Source of the DNA: Cornus controversa
Taxonomy: Eukaryota; Streptophyta; Magnoliopsida; Cornales; Cornaceae
Direction: 5' to 3'
Assembly: GCA_026545225.1 (NCBI GenBank)
Contig: CM048849.1
Span: 9,140,041-9,204,040, forward strand
DNA: 64,000 nucleotides
Shown: piece after piece, positions 45,339-57,124 of the stretch
Numbering within the stretch: position 1 is the stretch's first letter
Layout of the letters: each line of letters starts with the position of its first letter
Translations under genes and position numbers: made by a program
The notes under the pieces: generated by a model
Database searches by the model: none
Told to the model about the DNA's origin: nothing
Seen by the model: only the letters and a program-made list of their open reading frames with translations

Positions 45339-45929
45339 CTAATCCACCAAATTTTTGAGGAATAGGAAATCTATCAGAAGAGGACACTTTCCAATACCCC
45401 CCAACGACCACAATCTGGGCCTTCCAACCCTTGTCCGAAGAGGGGTGGCCAGTGCAGAGCGATCGACCAGAACGAGGGAAGAAATGGTAGCAATTATTCT
45501 CTTTCTTTATAGAGCAAACTTGATAACAGAGAAGAAGGTCGTCAAACCCTAGTTCAAGACCTTGGGAAAGGTTAAGAGCGAGAACACTAGAAATAACCCT
45601 GAAAAAATTAGCGTTCACTTGCAAAGGAGCCAAGTGCAGTTGATTAAGGACAAGATGATAAAAGGGGTGAAGGGGAAGCTGAAACGCTAGAAAATGCCTA
45701 GCCAAAAATAATATGTCATTTTTACTCGATCCCTCCCCAGATCGGAAGTCAAAATTAAGGGGGTAATTCCTAAGAGTGACATCCACCGGGATCGCACAGT
45801 CAATACGGAGTTTCCCTAAATCCACAGGAGTCCTAATCAGGTCTTGATCGATATCATCTAGTCCAAAGTCCGAGAGGCCTTGTTCCGAAGAAACTGTTTG
45901 TCCTAAGGGATGAGTAACGACTGGACCCG

Positions 45930-45934
45930 GCGAA
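45930..45934. other. target-site duplication of Athila-2 (left)
   Basis: GCGAA, against GCGGA at 55234-55238; one of five bases differs. Confidence 0.8.
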
Positions 45935-47429
45935 TGATTCATGTGTGAGTGCGTCTCAAATTATAATTACCACACTTCGCAATAGAACGAATTCCTTGTA
46001 GAATAGGGCTATCGAAAGGGGTGTCGAACCTCAGGGATTATGGTCTGATGAGTTGGTATACGGGATTAATTTTAATTAAATTTAGAAATAAAAGAATTCT
46101 AATTTTAATATTTAAACTAATTAAAAAGAAAAATAGAATAAAACAAAGAAATTAGAGAGTGTGAATAATATCAGATAAATCTAGGGTATTTGACTTCACC
46201 ACTACTCCACAATCAATGGTCAATTGAATCAACTATGGCGGAGTATACCATACATAAGTGGCGCCGGTGGCTACAAGCTCACCTTCATCCGTCAAGAAGA
46301 TAACATATGATTAAGGCTAAGTCATGGACTATCTTCGATTGGCATGGGTCATCTGCCTAACTACTCTAATCTAGGGTGCAATATGGTCCATCTTCTCTAG
46401 GCATACTCCATCAAAGCGTATAATTATATATTCAGTGATTACCATTATGTAATAATCGCTCTCACGATCACAGAAAATAAGATAGATTGAGTTCAATAAC
46501 AACAACTAAATATCTAAGACAAGATAAGAAATCATTGAAACTGAATTTATAAGACTTTTATTGCTCAATTCTATAATAAGAATCCTCTAAATTACACAAT
46601 CTATGCATGTATATATAGGTGCCCAATAATTAAAACAATCAAACCATTAATGCTTTGTTAGGGCGACATCAAAACCCTAGTGGATGAACTAGTCGCTTAT
46701 GGTAGAAGAAGAAGCTTCAACGGTTAAGGAAGAAGGCATCATCTTCATGAATTATGCGTAAGACTTCATTCTCCAATGGTCTGCAAAGTATGTCTTCAAT
46801 TCTGTCCAAAAGCTCTCTCAAACTCTCCAATCTCCAATCTCCCAAAAATAGCCTTCAATTCGCCACTTTGTGCCCCAAGAAAATACACCAAAGTCCTAAT
46901 CCAAATAGGAATTAATTAGGTTTTCCCACAGCACTAATCAGGTGGGTTTTTCCTGCTGACATTCGGCCCAACTTTTGACCCACTGGAAGTCCATTTCACG
47001 GAATTTTTGTGAAATACAAAAGTGGGCAGAATTGAATTTCATTCAACCCATGCAAAAATTAAGTCGATTTAAGGCTCAGAAATAAAACTTCTGGTCCATT
47101 TTCCAAAATGAAATAAAGACTATATTACGCGCATAATTGGGCTTCAGGCCCGAAACCTTCTTAAGCAGCTGTAATTCTCTTGGACCTCTTCTATGGGCTG
47201 ATTTGAATTAAAATATGTAATTGAATGGATCCATTTGATGTAGGCTTCATCTAACCATCTTGCATGTCATCTTTAGAAGCCCAAAATCATGGTTTTAACT
47301 GAAATAATCATTAAGGCCCTGAAAATACAAAAAACACTAAAACAAAGTAAAATCGCAAAATAATCTATCCCTAAGAGAATAAAATACACAAGTTAAGAGG
47401 CTAGAATGCGTAACATTCAATGCCAATCA
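45935..47429 (-). repeat. 3' LTR of Athila-2
   Basis: 1495 bp, starts TGATTCATGTGTGAG, ends GCCAATCA; next to a purine tract at 47430-47442. Confidence 0.93.
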
Positions 47430-49056
47430 CACCCCCAAACTTACATATTGCAAGTCCCTTAGCAATAGAATAAAACAAAACTAAAGCAAAAGAAACTTCT
47501 AAACACTAACTAAGCTACCCAACTCCACTTTCGTGGGAGAAACGATTGCATTTAGCATATGCAACAAGCCTTTAAACTCCTAGGTTCCTCCTAGTGGACG
47601 AGTTATAGTCTCGTGAGCGTTTCCAGAAATGTTACCCACAAACATTCAAAATTTTGTTTCAACATTAATTCAAGAAGAAGATTACAATACATAGTTACAA
47701 ACTTGCATTCAAGAATAATTTCAAATTTTCAAATTCCATAATTCAAATCAATGATCTCTACACATAATTCACATCAACATATCTCAAAGCATCCAATTCT
47801 AGCTCCCTCGTGTAAAGTGAACTAGCAGTCATCTCATGTAGCATAACCCAGCTCCGAATATATTAAGGCACATACCCCTTCAACTCACTAGCTCCCCTTA
47901 TTGAAATCATACTTCCAAACATGAATACATGACTTTTTTTTCCTTTTTTTTTCATTGCTTTATTGGTTGTGCAATGTCTTGATCTATTAAGCTTTCTGAA
48001 AGATCCATGTAGCAAGCTTTCAGTCAGTGACTCCCAAACCAGATGGCTTTAGGGCACTAGGCTTAAAGATACCTTGAAGAACCTAATTACTCGAATCAAT
48101 CAAGCTACAAATCAAGACAACCAATGCTCATCTTTTCTCACCCTTTCACTTTTGACGTGAACACTCCGTGCTTCCTGAGGCATAGAGGCTCGGTTACTCA
48201 TGAAAAGGATCAAATTGATTTGCTTATTTATCACATTTTTTTCTTTTTTTTTCTCATTGAAGTCAAGTAAACACATCATCGGTACTCATTCTCAAGAGAT
48301 ACTAATTAATATCAAGCATATGTAACACAATAACTCAAAGCATAAGTTTATACCTCACAAGATTATGCTAGTGTGCCTGTGCATGTGAGGAAACTAAAAC
48401 CAATTACTCCAAGGCATGTTAATGCAAACCATGATTAAAACGACTTAATTTAAACCATAGTTTCCAAAAATCTAAAACATACTCAAAAATTGCAAGTTAT
48501 GCACCTACATAAGGTATTAATCCCTTGAATAATATAAAAACACTCTATCTAAAAATAAAACAAAATAAAATAAAATAATCAAACTAAGAAAATAAAATAA
48601 TCAAAATTCCTAAAACAAGAAGAATTTCTCCCAAAAATTTCCCCCATATTGTAATAAAGCATAAAAATAAGGCATCGCCTCACCCCCAAACTTAAACTGT
48701 ACATTGTCCTCAATGTACAACCAATTAAAGCATAGAGAAAAGTAAGAATGATGTTACCAAGAATCCGGAGTAGTGGCACAAAAATATAGCACACCAAGTT
48801 GGATGAAAGCAAATGCAAGCACACCCCCAAACTTTGATGTTACATCCTGTCAAAACAAACCACTATACCCCAAAGACCAAGTGAAATAGTATGGGCGAAA
48901 ATATATATGAAAATAGAATAATCCTAAAAATTTTTTTTTATATATTTTTTTTTCTTTCCTTTTTTTAAGAATCCTAACTACAGAAAGAAAAATAAAACTA
49001 AAAATAAAAATAAAAACTAAGAATAAAATAAAATACAAAAGAGAGTTACCTTCCAG
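47430..49056 (-). other. 3' non-coding region of Athila-2
   Basis: Collinear with 19598-21252 of Athila-1. AAGTTTGGGGG occurs at 47432-47442, 48683-48693 and 48824-48834. Conserved block with the Athila-1 and array copies near 48010-48200. No coding frame. Confidence 0.85.
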
Positions 49057-50277
49057 TCAAGGATGTGGTGATGATTGAGCATTTGAATGCAAGTTCGCCT
49101 GACGCATCAATGCACGCAGCATCTTCCTCATCTCTAGCTGATCCTGGCGAGTCTCATGAAAGTGATCCACCATCTCAGTCTGCATAGCTCCAAACTATGT
49201 GGAAACCTCTGTCTGTAGGGTGCCAAACTGGGTGGTCAACCCAGCAATCTGCCCCTCTAAATAATGATAATCATGTCCACCAGCTTGTGCATGGACATCC
49301 TCTTCTTCTTCCATCTCCTCTGGATCTTCCACCGGTAGTGGTATATCTACTGTTTCCCCTCCCTGAGCCAATCGAGATACTTCACCTGGCGTAGCTATGA
49401 CTCTTTAATGCATATAAGATCGGCTCAAAGTCCAGTCATGTGTGCTATAATGAATATCTCGTGGAAAAGCAAGCTCGTCTTCATTGACTGCATATCCCTG
49501 TGCAATGAGTAACTGATGAATGATAGTAGGGAATGGAAACTCCCAATCACTTGCACTGTCCGGTGCATTGGCCACAACCTTGGAATAAAACTTTTCAATT
49601 TGGCTCCAGATAATCTGTGGGAATGATAGCCAATGCCCAAAGTGTATGGCATATAAAACTCTAAAGAACTCTTGACGCCTCTCAGTTTTATGTCTAATGG
49701 GACACACATTCTTGTACAAAACAGTATCAAGGAACCATAAATGACTCAGCGTAGAAGACTTTGAAGCTGCATTACGCTTTGGCCTGGAGAATTGGTTAGC
49801 ACACAAACGTGCAACCAAATTATCCACCGACAAATCATCGAGTAAAGGAGTGTAGATATTGGTCAAATCAGCTGGACATTCATGAGGACAGCCCATGGCA
49901 ATAGCAATCGAAGACATATCAACCTGAACTCGTGTTTAATCCATCGAAGAAATAAGCACACCCTGCTCATCAGGTTTTGGCATTAAGTTCTGATAAAAGA
50001 CTTTAACAAACCTCAAGTAGATAGTAGTAGATAATGGAACAAAAATCGATGCCGATCGACGGCGACGGATGTCAGAAATCCCCCATCGTGTCTTAGGAAA
50101 CATAGCATATAGTTCAGCGATGGCAAACGTCGCTTCAAAATTCAAGGCTCTTAGATGCCATCTCTCATGAATTCTATCTCGGCGAGATCTTGAGGAAACG
50201 GATGTTGGATCATGTCGTGCTCGGTGAGGATTGCGCGAGCTTGAAGTACCTTGGTGACTTGCTCTCTTTGGTGCCAT
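49057..50277 (-). pseudogene. Athila downstream ORF, Athila-2 copy
   Basis: Starts MAPKRASHQGTSSSRNPHRA at 50277 and aligns with the Athila-1 copy throughout: middle domain MSSIAIAMGCPHECPADLTN, RRQEFFRVLYAIHFGHWLSF, and coiled-coil end RQDQLEMRKMLRALMRQANL before the stop at 49057. In-frame stops are at 49936-49938, 49405-49407 and near 49196. The N-terminus is better kept than in Athila-1 (no stop until 49938). Same family call as at 21253-22473. Confidence 0.78.
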
Positions 50278-51125
50278 AGAAATAGAAAAAGCTTGGTTGG
50301 GGAATTAAATCAAACACTTGGCGTGCACAATAAAAGTTTCTCCTTCAACCTCTTCTTTCGACAATTTTTCCACCCCAAATTGAAAATTTTAATCCATCAA
50401 TTATATCCCCCAAACTTGATCTTCAAAAGCCCTCAAAAATATTGGCACAATTTTGCAAAATAAAAACTCTACTTACTTTGATGAAGAACTTGAGAAAGTA
50501 AGAGTTTTCTTGAGAACTAGTGATGACCAATCCTGTTTTGATGTTGATGTTGATGATGATCAATGATGAATACTTGTTTGAGAATCACCAATTGAAGAAA
50601 ATATACTCCAGGTTGAAGTAGGAGTCAAATTGGATCCCAAAATGATCAAAGAAGCAAGTAGTAGCATCATAGTTGGAGAGGGAGGCCATATATAGAGCAA
50701 AAATTCAGGCAGCCCACTTTTGGGCTGGGGGGATCGATCCCCCTAGGGATGGGCAATCGATCCCCCAGCTGATCGCCTGCTCACATAGAGAAAAAATGGG
50801 GGCGAACGATCCCCCCTGCTGATGCCTGTTTGGTGTCTATCGCCAAGGGTCGACCGAGAAGGGTATTTTTGAAGTATCTATCGCCCAAGGTCAACCAAGA
50901 GCTCATTTTTTCACCCATATTGAGTCCAAAGACCTCGGTACACCTCTTGGCATCCTCTGGAAGCAACTTATACATCAAAAACTCAAAGAAAACACATCAA
51001 AACGCAACTAGAATCGAAAGAAAAATTAAGAAAACTTAAACTAAAAATTAAAATCAAAGAAAACTAAAACTATCAAAGGATAGAAATACATACAACCCCT
51101 ACAATTTAACGTCCGTAGGCGATGA
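50278..51125 (-). other. spacer upstream of the downstream ORF, Athila-2
   Basis: Matches 22474-23340 of Athila-1, including an AAGTTTGGGGG motif at 50407-50417 and the palindrome cluster. Confidence 0.8.
50727..50816. repeat. GATCGATC palindrome cluster, Athila-2 copy
   Basis: GGGGGGATCGATCCCCC (50727-50743), GGGCAATCGATCCCCC (50751-50766) and GGGGGCGAACGATCCCCCC (50798-50816). It corresponds to 22923-23036. Confidence 0.88.
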
Positions 51126-51314
51126 TCATCAACTTCAATTGAAAGTTCACCCAATGCCACATCTCTTAGGGAGATTTAACAGCATCCCCTCTATATGATC
51201 CTCACTTTCTTGTATAGAACCAAAAGTACCCGGAATGGTCTCATTGGCTTCGAAAAACACATCTCTTCGCCTTAATGGAAGATGTTTCAATTTTACCCAT
51301 GGAGAAGACTCTAA
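51126..51314 (-). other. pol deletion junction in Athila-2
   Basis: Spacer homology ends near 51140 at a GATCATCAACT segment; to its right is protease-proximal sequence. About 2.5-3 kb of RT, RNase H and integrase is absent. Confidence 0.7.
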
Positions 51315-51900
51315 TCATAGCACCGAAGGAGTGTTAGAAATAGGGTGAAGTGGCTCAATCGGAATCCTCCAAGGTGGCTTATCTTTCATGGCCACTACAT
51401 CAAATATAACTTTCACCCCCTCAATGGATTTCTCAACATCTTGAGATAGGGTAAATGAAGTAATTTCTTCCAAACAATCATCAATGTCATCCATGAAGAA
51501 ACACTCACTCTCATCTGGAGGATGTTCAATGGCATTAAAAATATTCAATTTTACCTTCAGTTGCCAAATGATATATCCATGATCCCGATCTACAATTAAT
51601 ACAAGCATTAGCCGTAGCTAGAAACGGACGACTAAGGATGACTGGAATGTGCCTCTTCGGATTATGCACTGGCTCAGTATCTAGAACAATGAAATCCACT
51701 GGGAAATAGAATTTATCCACCTTGATGATGACATCTTCATTGATCCCACGAGGTTGTTTGGTTAATCTATCTGCAAATCGCAATACAATTATGGTAGGCT
51801 TCAATTCTCCCAAACCCAATTATAGGTAAACTGAGTAGGGCAACATATTCATACTTGCACCCAAATCAAGAAGAGCTTTATCCACATGGTTCTCCCCAAT
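51315..51900 (-). pseudogene. protease, Athila-2
   Basis: ALLDLGASMNMLPYSVYL is intact at the active site; a TAG follows at 51820-51822 where Athila-1 has a sense codon. Then GELKPTIIVLRFADRLTKQP, KVDKFYFPVDFIVLDTEPVH and IPVILSRPFLATANA (normally ILGRP). A frameshift at 51570-51600 precedes the acidic tail. Confidence 0.88.
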
Positions 51901-53544
51901 TATGCATGAGATAGTTGGAGCTCTAGGATCTTTGTACTTTGGAGGAGTGCAATGATGGATAATAGAGCTCACTTGTCGTGGAAGTATGACTCTCTTTGGA
52001 ACATGACTCATTGATCTCCTTTTCTGAGTGCACAAGTCCTTCAAGAATTTGGCATAAGAAGGAATCTGTTTGGTGACATCAAAGAGTGGTATATTAATAT
52101 TCACTTGTCGAAACACCTCCATCATGTCATGCAACTTGTCCCCTTGTTTCCCCAACTTGGATGTTTCTTGTAAACGTTGTGGGAAAGGAGCCTTGGGCTC
52201 ATATAAATTTTTAGCACTTGGACTCATGAGCACCTCTTCTTGATCATTCTTCTTCTCCCCCACCTTGTTATCAATTACTTTTCCACTTCTCAAAGTGGTG
52301 ATAGCTTGAACCTCCTCGAGATGTGGGTTGCTCAAAGAATCATGCATCCCTCTAGGATTGGCAATGGGTTGACTTGGTAGCGTCCCCTCTTCTCTTTTAC
52401 TTAAGGCATTGGCAAGTTGTCCAAACTGAGATTCCAGCTTGGCAATCGATTGAGAGTGAGAATGTACCAATTGAGCAGTAGATTGAAGTGCTTCAGCAAT
52501 AAAGTCAAGCTTATCAAGTTTTGCTTGGGTAAGCATCATCTTATCTTCAAGAGCTGAACTCTTTGGTGACATAGGAACTTGTGCTTCATATGGTTGTGGA
52601 GGCACATAGTTTTACGACTGAAAAGTGGGTTGAATTACTGAAGATGGATTAGAAACTTGACCAGTTGCTATGAGTTACAGCATTCTTTGTGCCACAGCAT
52701 CCACAATGGTAGACATAGCATCTGTAGAACCAATATCAAAAATATTAGCTATCCTCCTTGTATTGGATGGTCTGCTCGAATGAGATGAAGACACACGTTA
52801 TAAAGAATTGTCACTAAGGTTCTCGAATAAAGTCCCTGCTTCATCTTCGCTTTTTAACATAAAAGTACCCCCACATGATACATCCACCATCTGTCTGTTA
52901 CTCTCTGTTAGCCCCTCATAGAAACACTTCACTAACTGTCACTTTAGAACTTGGTGATGAGGACACTTCCTAAGAAGGTCCTTGAATTTCTCCCATGTCT
53001 CATAAAATTGTTCCCCCTCAAATTGAGAGAAACCAGTGATAGCACGTCTGAATTGATTGGTCCTCCCTATCGAAAAATATTTCTTCAAGAACTCACTTTG
53101 TATTTGAGTCCATATAATGATAGAGCCTGCCGGTAGAGATCTGAACCAATACTTGGCCTTCTCCTTTAGAGAGAATGGAAAGAGTCGCATCCTGAAAGTA
53201 TCTTCTGAGAAGTTATGAATTTTTATTGTTGTGCAAACTTCTATAAAATCATCTAAGTGCTAGTACGGATCCTCATCAGTCAGCCCGAAATAGGATGGCA
53301 ACATCTGGATGATACTGGACTTGATCTCATAGTTTTGTGTAGTCACATTAGGCAGTTGAAATTCAGCTGGCGAATTGTATGTCTCTGGGATATAGTAATC
53401 TCTAAGTAAACGCGCCCTCCCCACAACAGCATTAGGCACAATATTGTTGTCCTCATTATTATCATGCACACCAGCCATGACATCAATAATCTCTTCCTCT
53501 TGCTCAATGGTATGGTGATTGAAGTCCCTCAAAAGAAAACACAA
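51820..53544 (-). pseudogene. gag, Athila-2
   Basis: N-terminal block 53260-53544 (RLLRDYYIPETYNSPAEFQL), capsid core 52939-53190 (MRLFPFSLKEKAKYWFRSLP, QFRRAITGFSQFEGEQFYE) and C-terminal 51900-52605 with coiled segment SHSQSIAKLESQFGQLANAL and KAPFPQRLQETSKLGKQGDK. Stops at about 53257, 52936 and around 52606-52680. The C-terminal block is open through the gag-protease boundary, confirming a continuous gag-pol frame. Confidence 0.88.
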
Positions 53545-53720
53545 AAAAAATAATACAAATTAGTAGCAAAAATAAAAATTATAAAAAAAATTAAAACAAA
53601 TTAGTATTTGAAAATAAAATAAAAACAAAATTAAAAGTAAAATATATAAAAAAAAATAATTCCTAAACTAAAAAACCAATTAAAATTAATTATGTACAAT
53701 CCCATCAATCTAATAGATAA

Positions 53721-53738
53721 TCTCCGGCAACGGCACCA
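53721..53738 (-). other. primer binding site of Athila-2 (mutated)
   Basis: TGGTGCCGTTGCCGGAGA on the minus strand; two changes from the Athila-1 site. Confidence 0.88.
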
Positions 53739-53743
53739 AAAAT

Positions 53744-55233
53744 TGATTCGTGTGTGAGTGCATCTCAAATTATAATTACCACACTTCGCAATAGAACGAA
53801 TTCCTTGCAGAATAGGGTTATCGAAAGGGGTATCGAACCTCAGGGATTATGGTCTGATGAGTTGGTATACAGAATTAATTCTAATTAAATTTAGAAAGAA
53901 AAGAATTCTGATTTTAATATTTAAACTAATTAAAAAGCAAAATAGAATAAAACAAAGGAATTAGAGAGTGTGAATAATATCAGATAAATCTAGGGTATTT
54001 GACTTCACCACTAACTCCACAATCAATGGTCAATTGAATCAATTATGGGGGATTATACTATACATAAGTGGTGTCGGTGGCTACAAGCTCACCTTTATCC
54101 GTCAAGAAGATAACATATGATTAAGGCTAAGTCATGGACTATCTTCGATTGGCATAGGTCATCTGCCTAACTACTCTAATCTAGGGTGCAGTATGGTCCA
54201 TCTTCTCTAGGCATACTCCATCAAAGCGTATAATGATATATTCAGTGATTACCATTATTTAATAATCGCTCTCACGATCAAAGAAAATAAGATAGATTGA
54301 ATTCAATAACAACAACTAAATATCTAAGACAAGATAAGAAATCATTGAAACTGAATTTATAAGACTTTTATTACTCAATTCTATAATAAGAATCCTCTAA
54401 ATTACACAATCTATGCATGTATATAAAGGTGCCCAATAATTAAAACAATCAAACCATTAATGCTTTGTTAGGGCGACATCAAAACCCTAGTGGATGAACT
54501 AGCCGCTCATGGTAGAAGAAGAAGCTTCAACGGTTAAGGAAGAAGGCATCATCTTCATGAATTATGCGTAAGACTTCGTTCTCCAATGGTCTGCAAAGTA
54601 TGTCTTCAATTCTGTCCAAAAGCTCTCTCATACTCTCCAATCTCCAATCTCTCAAAAACAACCTTCAATTCGCCACTTTATGCCCCAAAAGAATACGCCA
54701 AATTCCTAATCCAATTAGGAATTAATTAGGTTTTCCCGCAGCACTAATCAGGTGGGTTTTCTGCTGACGTTCGGCCCAACTTTTGACCCACTGGAAGTCC
54801 ATTCCACAGAATTTTTGAGAAATACAAAAGTGTGCATAATCGAATTTTATTTAACTTACGCACAAATTAAGTCAATTTGAGGCCTAGAAATAACACTTCT
54901 GGTCCATTTTCCAAAACGGAATTAAGACTGTATTACGCGCAAAATTGGGCTTCAGGCCCTAAACCTTCTTAAGCAGCTGTAATTCTCTTGGACCTCTTCT
55001 ATGGGCTGATTTGAATTAAAAGAGTTGAATGGATCCGTTTGATGTAGGCTTCATCTAACCATCTTGTATGTCATCTTTAGAAGCCCAAAATCATGGTTTT
55101 AACTGAAATAATCATTAAGGCCCTGAAAATACAAAAAACACTAAAACAAAGTAAAATCATAAAATAATATATCCCTAAGAGAATAAAATACACAAGTTAA
55201 GATGCTAGAATGCGTAACATTCAACGCCGATCA
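53744..55233 (-). repeat. 5' LTR of Athila-2
   Basis: 1490 bp, TGATTCGTGTGTGAG...GCCGATCA on the plus strand. Confidence 0.93.
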
Positions 55234-55351
55234 GCGGAGCAGAAAAACTGCCAGGTGGAGTCGAAACATCTTCATCCTCTTCTAAAAACTCATAAATAGA
55301 CTGATAATTAACCGTTGGACCAAACTCGTCAACAATTTCTACCCTTCGCAT
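55234..55351 (-). pseudogene. antisense ORF of Tat-2, 5' part
   Basis: ATG at 55351 opens a frame (MRRVEIVDEFGPTVNYQSIY, acidic FLEEDEDVS) that runs open to the Athila-2 insertion and is in phase with the frame resuming at 45929. Upstream (55352-55600) the minus strand has no long frame and would be promoter/leader of the antisense gene. Confidence 0.65.
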
Positions 55352-55612
55352 CCTATCCACAATCGAAATAGAAGAAACGAGGAAGAATGAATATTAACAT
55401 TGGTGAAAAAATGATAAGGAAAGTGATGTAAAGTTCAGACTCATCCAAAATGCGCAGAACCTCAACACAACCAACGATATTTAAAGAAGTTAAGAGAAAA
55501 CCAGCATTTATGAGGAAGTGACATTTTAGCGATAGTCGCAGGCTCGAAACCCAAACACCACCAAGCGAACCGACAGCCATAGTAAAAACCCCTTCAAACC
55601 TAATCAGATTCG

Positions 55613-55634
55613 AAAGGGGATTTTAGGGGCAAAG
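55613..55634 (+). other. polypurine tract of Tat-2
   Basis: AAAGGGGATTTTAGGGGCAAAG directly before TGTGGTATAAG, the 11-bp start of the 3' LTR. Confidence 0.65.
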
Positions 55635-55645
55635 TGTGGTATAAG
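55635..55645 (+). repeat. first 11 bp of the 3' LTR of Tat-2
   Basis: TGTGGTATAAG matches 9 of 11 bases of the 5' LTR start at 37094; then the tandem element begins. ATAAG would be its left target duplication. Confidence 0.6.
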
Positions 55646-57124
55646 TGATAAGTGTTCAATTCTATGCATTTGAACCCTCTTTATTGCATATGTTAGTCCC
55701 GGTTTTACGTTTACCGAGATACGTTTACGGTATTTTTGTGTTTTTGATGTATTGCAGGTTTTGTAGCAAAAGGAGCAAAGTTTGAGGCCTCTTGCAGCTG
55801 AAGAGCAGAATTCAGAATTGAGGACAAGGCATCTTGATCAATCGAGATGTTGATCTCGATTAATCAAAATCTCGATTGATCGAGATCTTGATTTCGATTG
55901 ATCGAGATCTCGATTGATCGAGATCTCATTTCGATTGATCGAAATCTCGATCAATCGAGATCCAATCTCGATTGATCGAGATTCTGCAGAAGCCACTTGC
56001 CCACTTGCTCACCTGCTTTCCCACTTGCAACAAAATCCTCCTTTTTGCACGACTTAGGGGGATTGTCTGACTTGAACAAGACTCTTGGGGGACTTATTAA
56101 TGCAATAGATATATATAGTGATATATATATATATATATGGTGGGCCCCAAGGTGGAAATAGAGGCCATAAAGCACAAAAAGAGGCCATTTTGGAAGGAAG
56201 CTCTCACACACAGCAGCATATACAGAGAGACATTCGGCAGAGGGAGGAGGAAGCTCATCCAGACCTTGAAGCTTCAATTTCTCCATCAATGGAAGGGTGC
56301 AAGGCTGCCATGACCAACTAGCTCCTCTACTAGGGTGTGATTGAAACACCTAGCCATGTAAACTTGTTCATTTTTGTAGCATGTTTGGGATTGTATTTTA
56401 AATGTTGATTATTTAGCCTAGTGATCATGTACACTAATACATTTCTCCTATATATTCATTTGATTGTGGTTTTATTCTTGTCTTAGAGTATAATCTATCT
56501 TGTGAATGCACAACATTTGTTTCTTCCACAAGAAGGGCAAATGATGGCTAAGTAATGGTACTTTAAATGTATGTGTGGTGTTTGTTTGTATAACCCATGC
56601 CAAGATAAGGTAGTTTGGATGCATTTAGTTGTAGGTTCAGTTAGAGAGTAGGGTAGTTAGTTAGGTTGAAGAACTATGCTTGTTGAAGATGGGGTATGAT
56701 AGGTGGACACACACATTGATCTTTTGATATGTCATTGAGGTCACAAGCCTAATGACATTGTTAGGCATTTAAATTGATGAATCCCAAGCTTGCTACACTT
56801 ATGAACATGTGAATGGCTAGTGGTGGAAACCACCCCTAGCTCTCTCTCCAACTTCTATCTTTAATTTATGTTTTATTTTATGTCATTTAATTTTCAGCAC
56901 TTTATCATAAAAACACAAAAACAAATTCTTTTAAATCGAATTAGATGAAGTCTTGATAGCTTAACAAATCAACCAAACGCAGTCTATGTGGGTTCGACTC
57001 CTACTTACCACTTTACTAATTTTAGTAGAGTATTTGTAGGTATTTATAAATTATCTTTTTGTCGAGGTGCAAAACAACAACGACAATAGTACATATTATT
57101 TTATCGCGTTTTCCACCCCGAACA
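55646..57124 (+). repeat. LTR copy 1 of the tandem element
   Basis: 1479 bp, TGATAAGTGTTCAAT...CCCCGAACA. A palindrome cluster lies at 55833-55984 and a TATATATATGG region near 56111-56140 is the likely promoter. Confidence 0.92.
55833..55984. repeat. TCGATTGATCGA palindrome cluster (copy 1)
   Basis: About ten overlapping direct and inverted copies of TCTCGATTGATCGAGA and TCTCGATCAATCGAGA with short spacers. Other copies: 58847-58999 and 61869-62021. Confidence 0.93.

Larger units (their letters stand above)
43990..45934 (-). pseudogene. antisense ORF of Tat-2 (gypsy-type transposon protein with coiled coil), 3' part
   Basis: Minus-strand gene running from a start at 55351, through the Athila-2 insertion, to a stop at 43990. 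The folded N-terminal domain (LRIDCAIPVDVTLRNYPLNF, FLAFQLPLHPFYHLVLNQLH, SLCTGHPSSDKGWKAQIVVV) resembles the Pfam family putative gypsy type transposon (Transposase_28). Two likely GT-AG introns lie at 45338-45244 and 44678-44590. The C-terminal half is a coiled coil (44311-44595: VNSERSKSKALLLENEQLKS). Defects: stops near 45190-45120, a frameshift near 44755, a TAG at 44311. Function unknown. Confidence 0.72.
45935..55233 (-). mobile_element. Athila-2: pol-deleted Athila element inside the antisense ORF of Tat-2
   Basis: LTRs of 1495 and 1490 bp in direct orientation, primer site, gag, protease, downstream ORF and 3' non-coding region, all matching Athila-1. RT, RNase H and integrase are missing: protease sequence ends near 51300 and the spacer of the downstream ORF begins near 51125. 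The host reading frame is open on both sides and in phase once the element and one duplication are discounted, which confirms the ends. Confidence 0.95.
37094..55645 (+). mobile_element. Tat-2: Tat-lineage element with aRNH, tandem repeats and antisense ORF
   Basis: 5' LTR, primer site, gag, protease, RT, RNase H, archaeal-type RNase H, integrase, tandem-repeat region, antisense ORF, purine tract and the first 11 bp of the 3' LTR (TGTGGTATAAG versus TGTGACATAAG in the 5' LTR) are all present in the right order. Athila-2 sits inside the antisense ORF. The remainder of the 3' LTR should lie beyond 64000. Most genes carry stops or frameshifts. Confidence 0.88.

Noticed and set aside
55833..55984. 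Possible CRISPR-like repeat
   Set aside because: Repeats are inverted and overlapping, there are no uniform unique spacers, and the context is a plant LTR.
55951..56349. 132-residue frame in the LTR of the tandem element, with relatives in the other two LTRs
   Set aside because: Runs through the palindrome cluster and a TA repeat and changes frame between copies with TA length.
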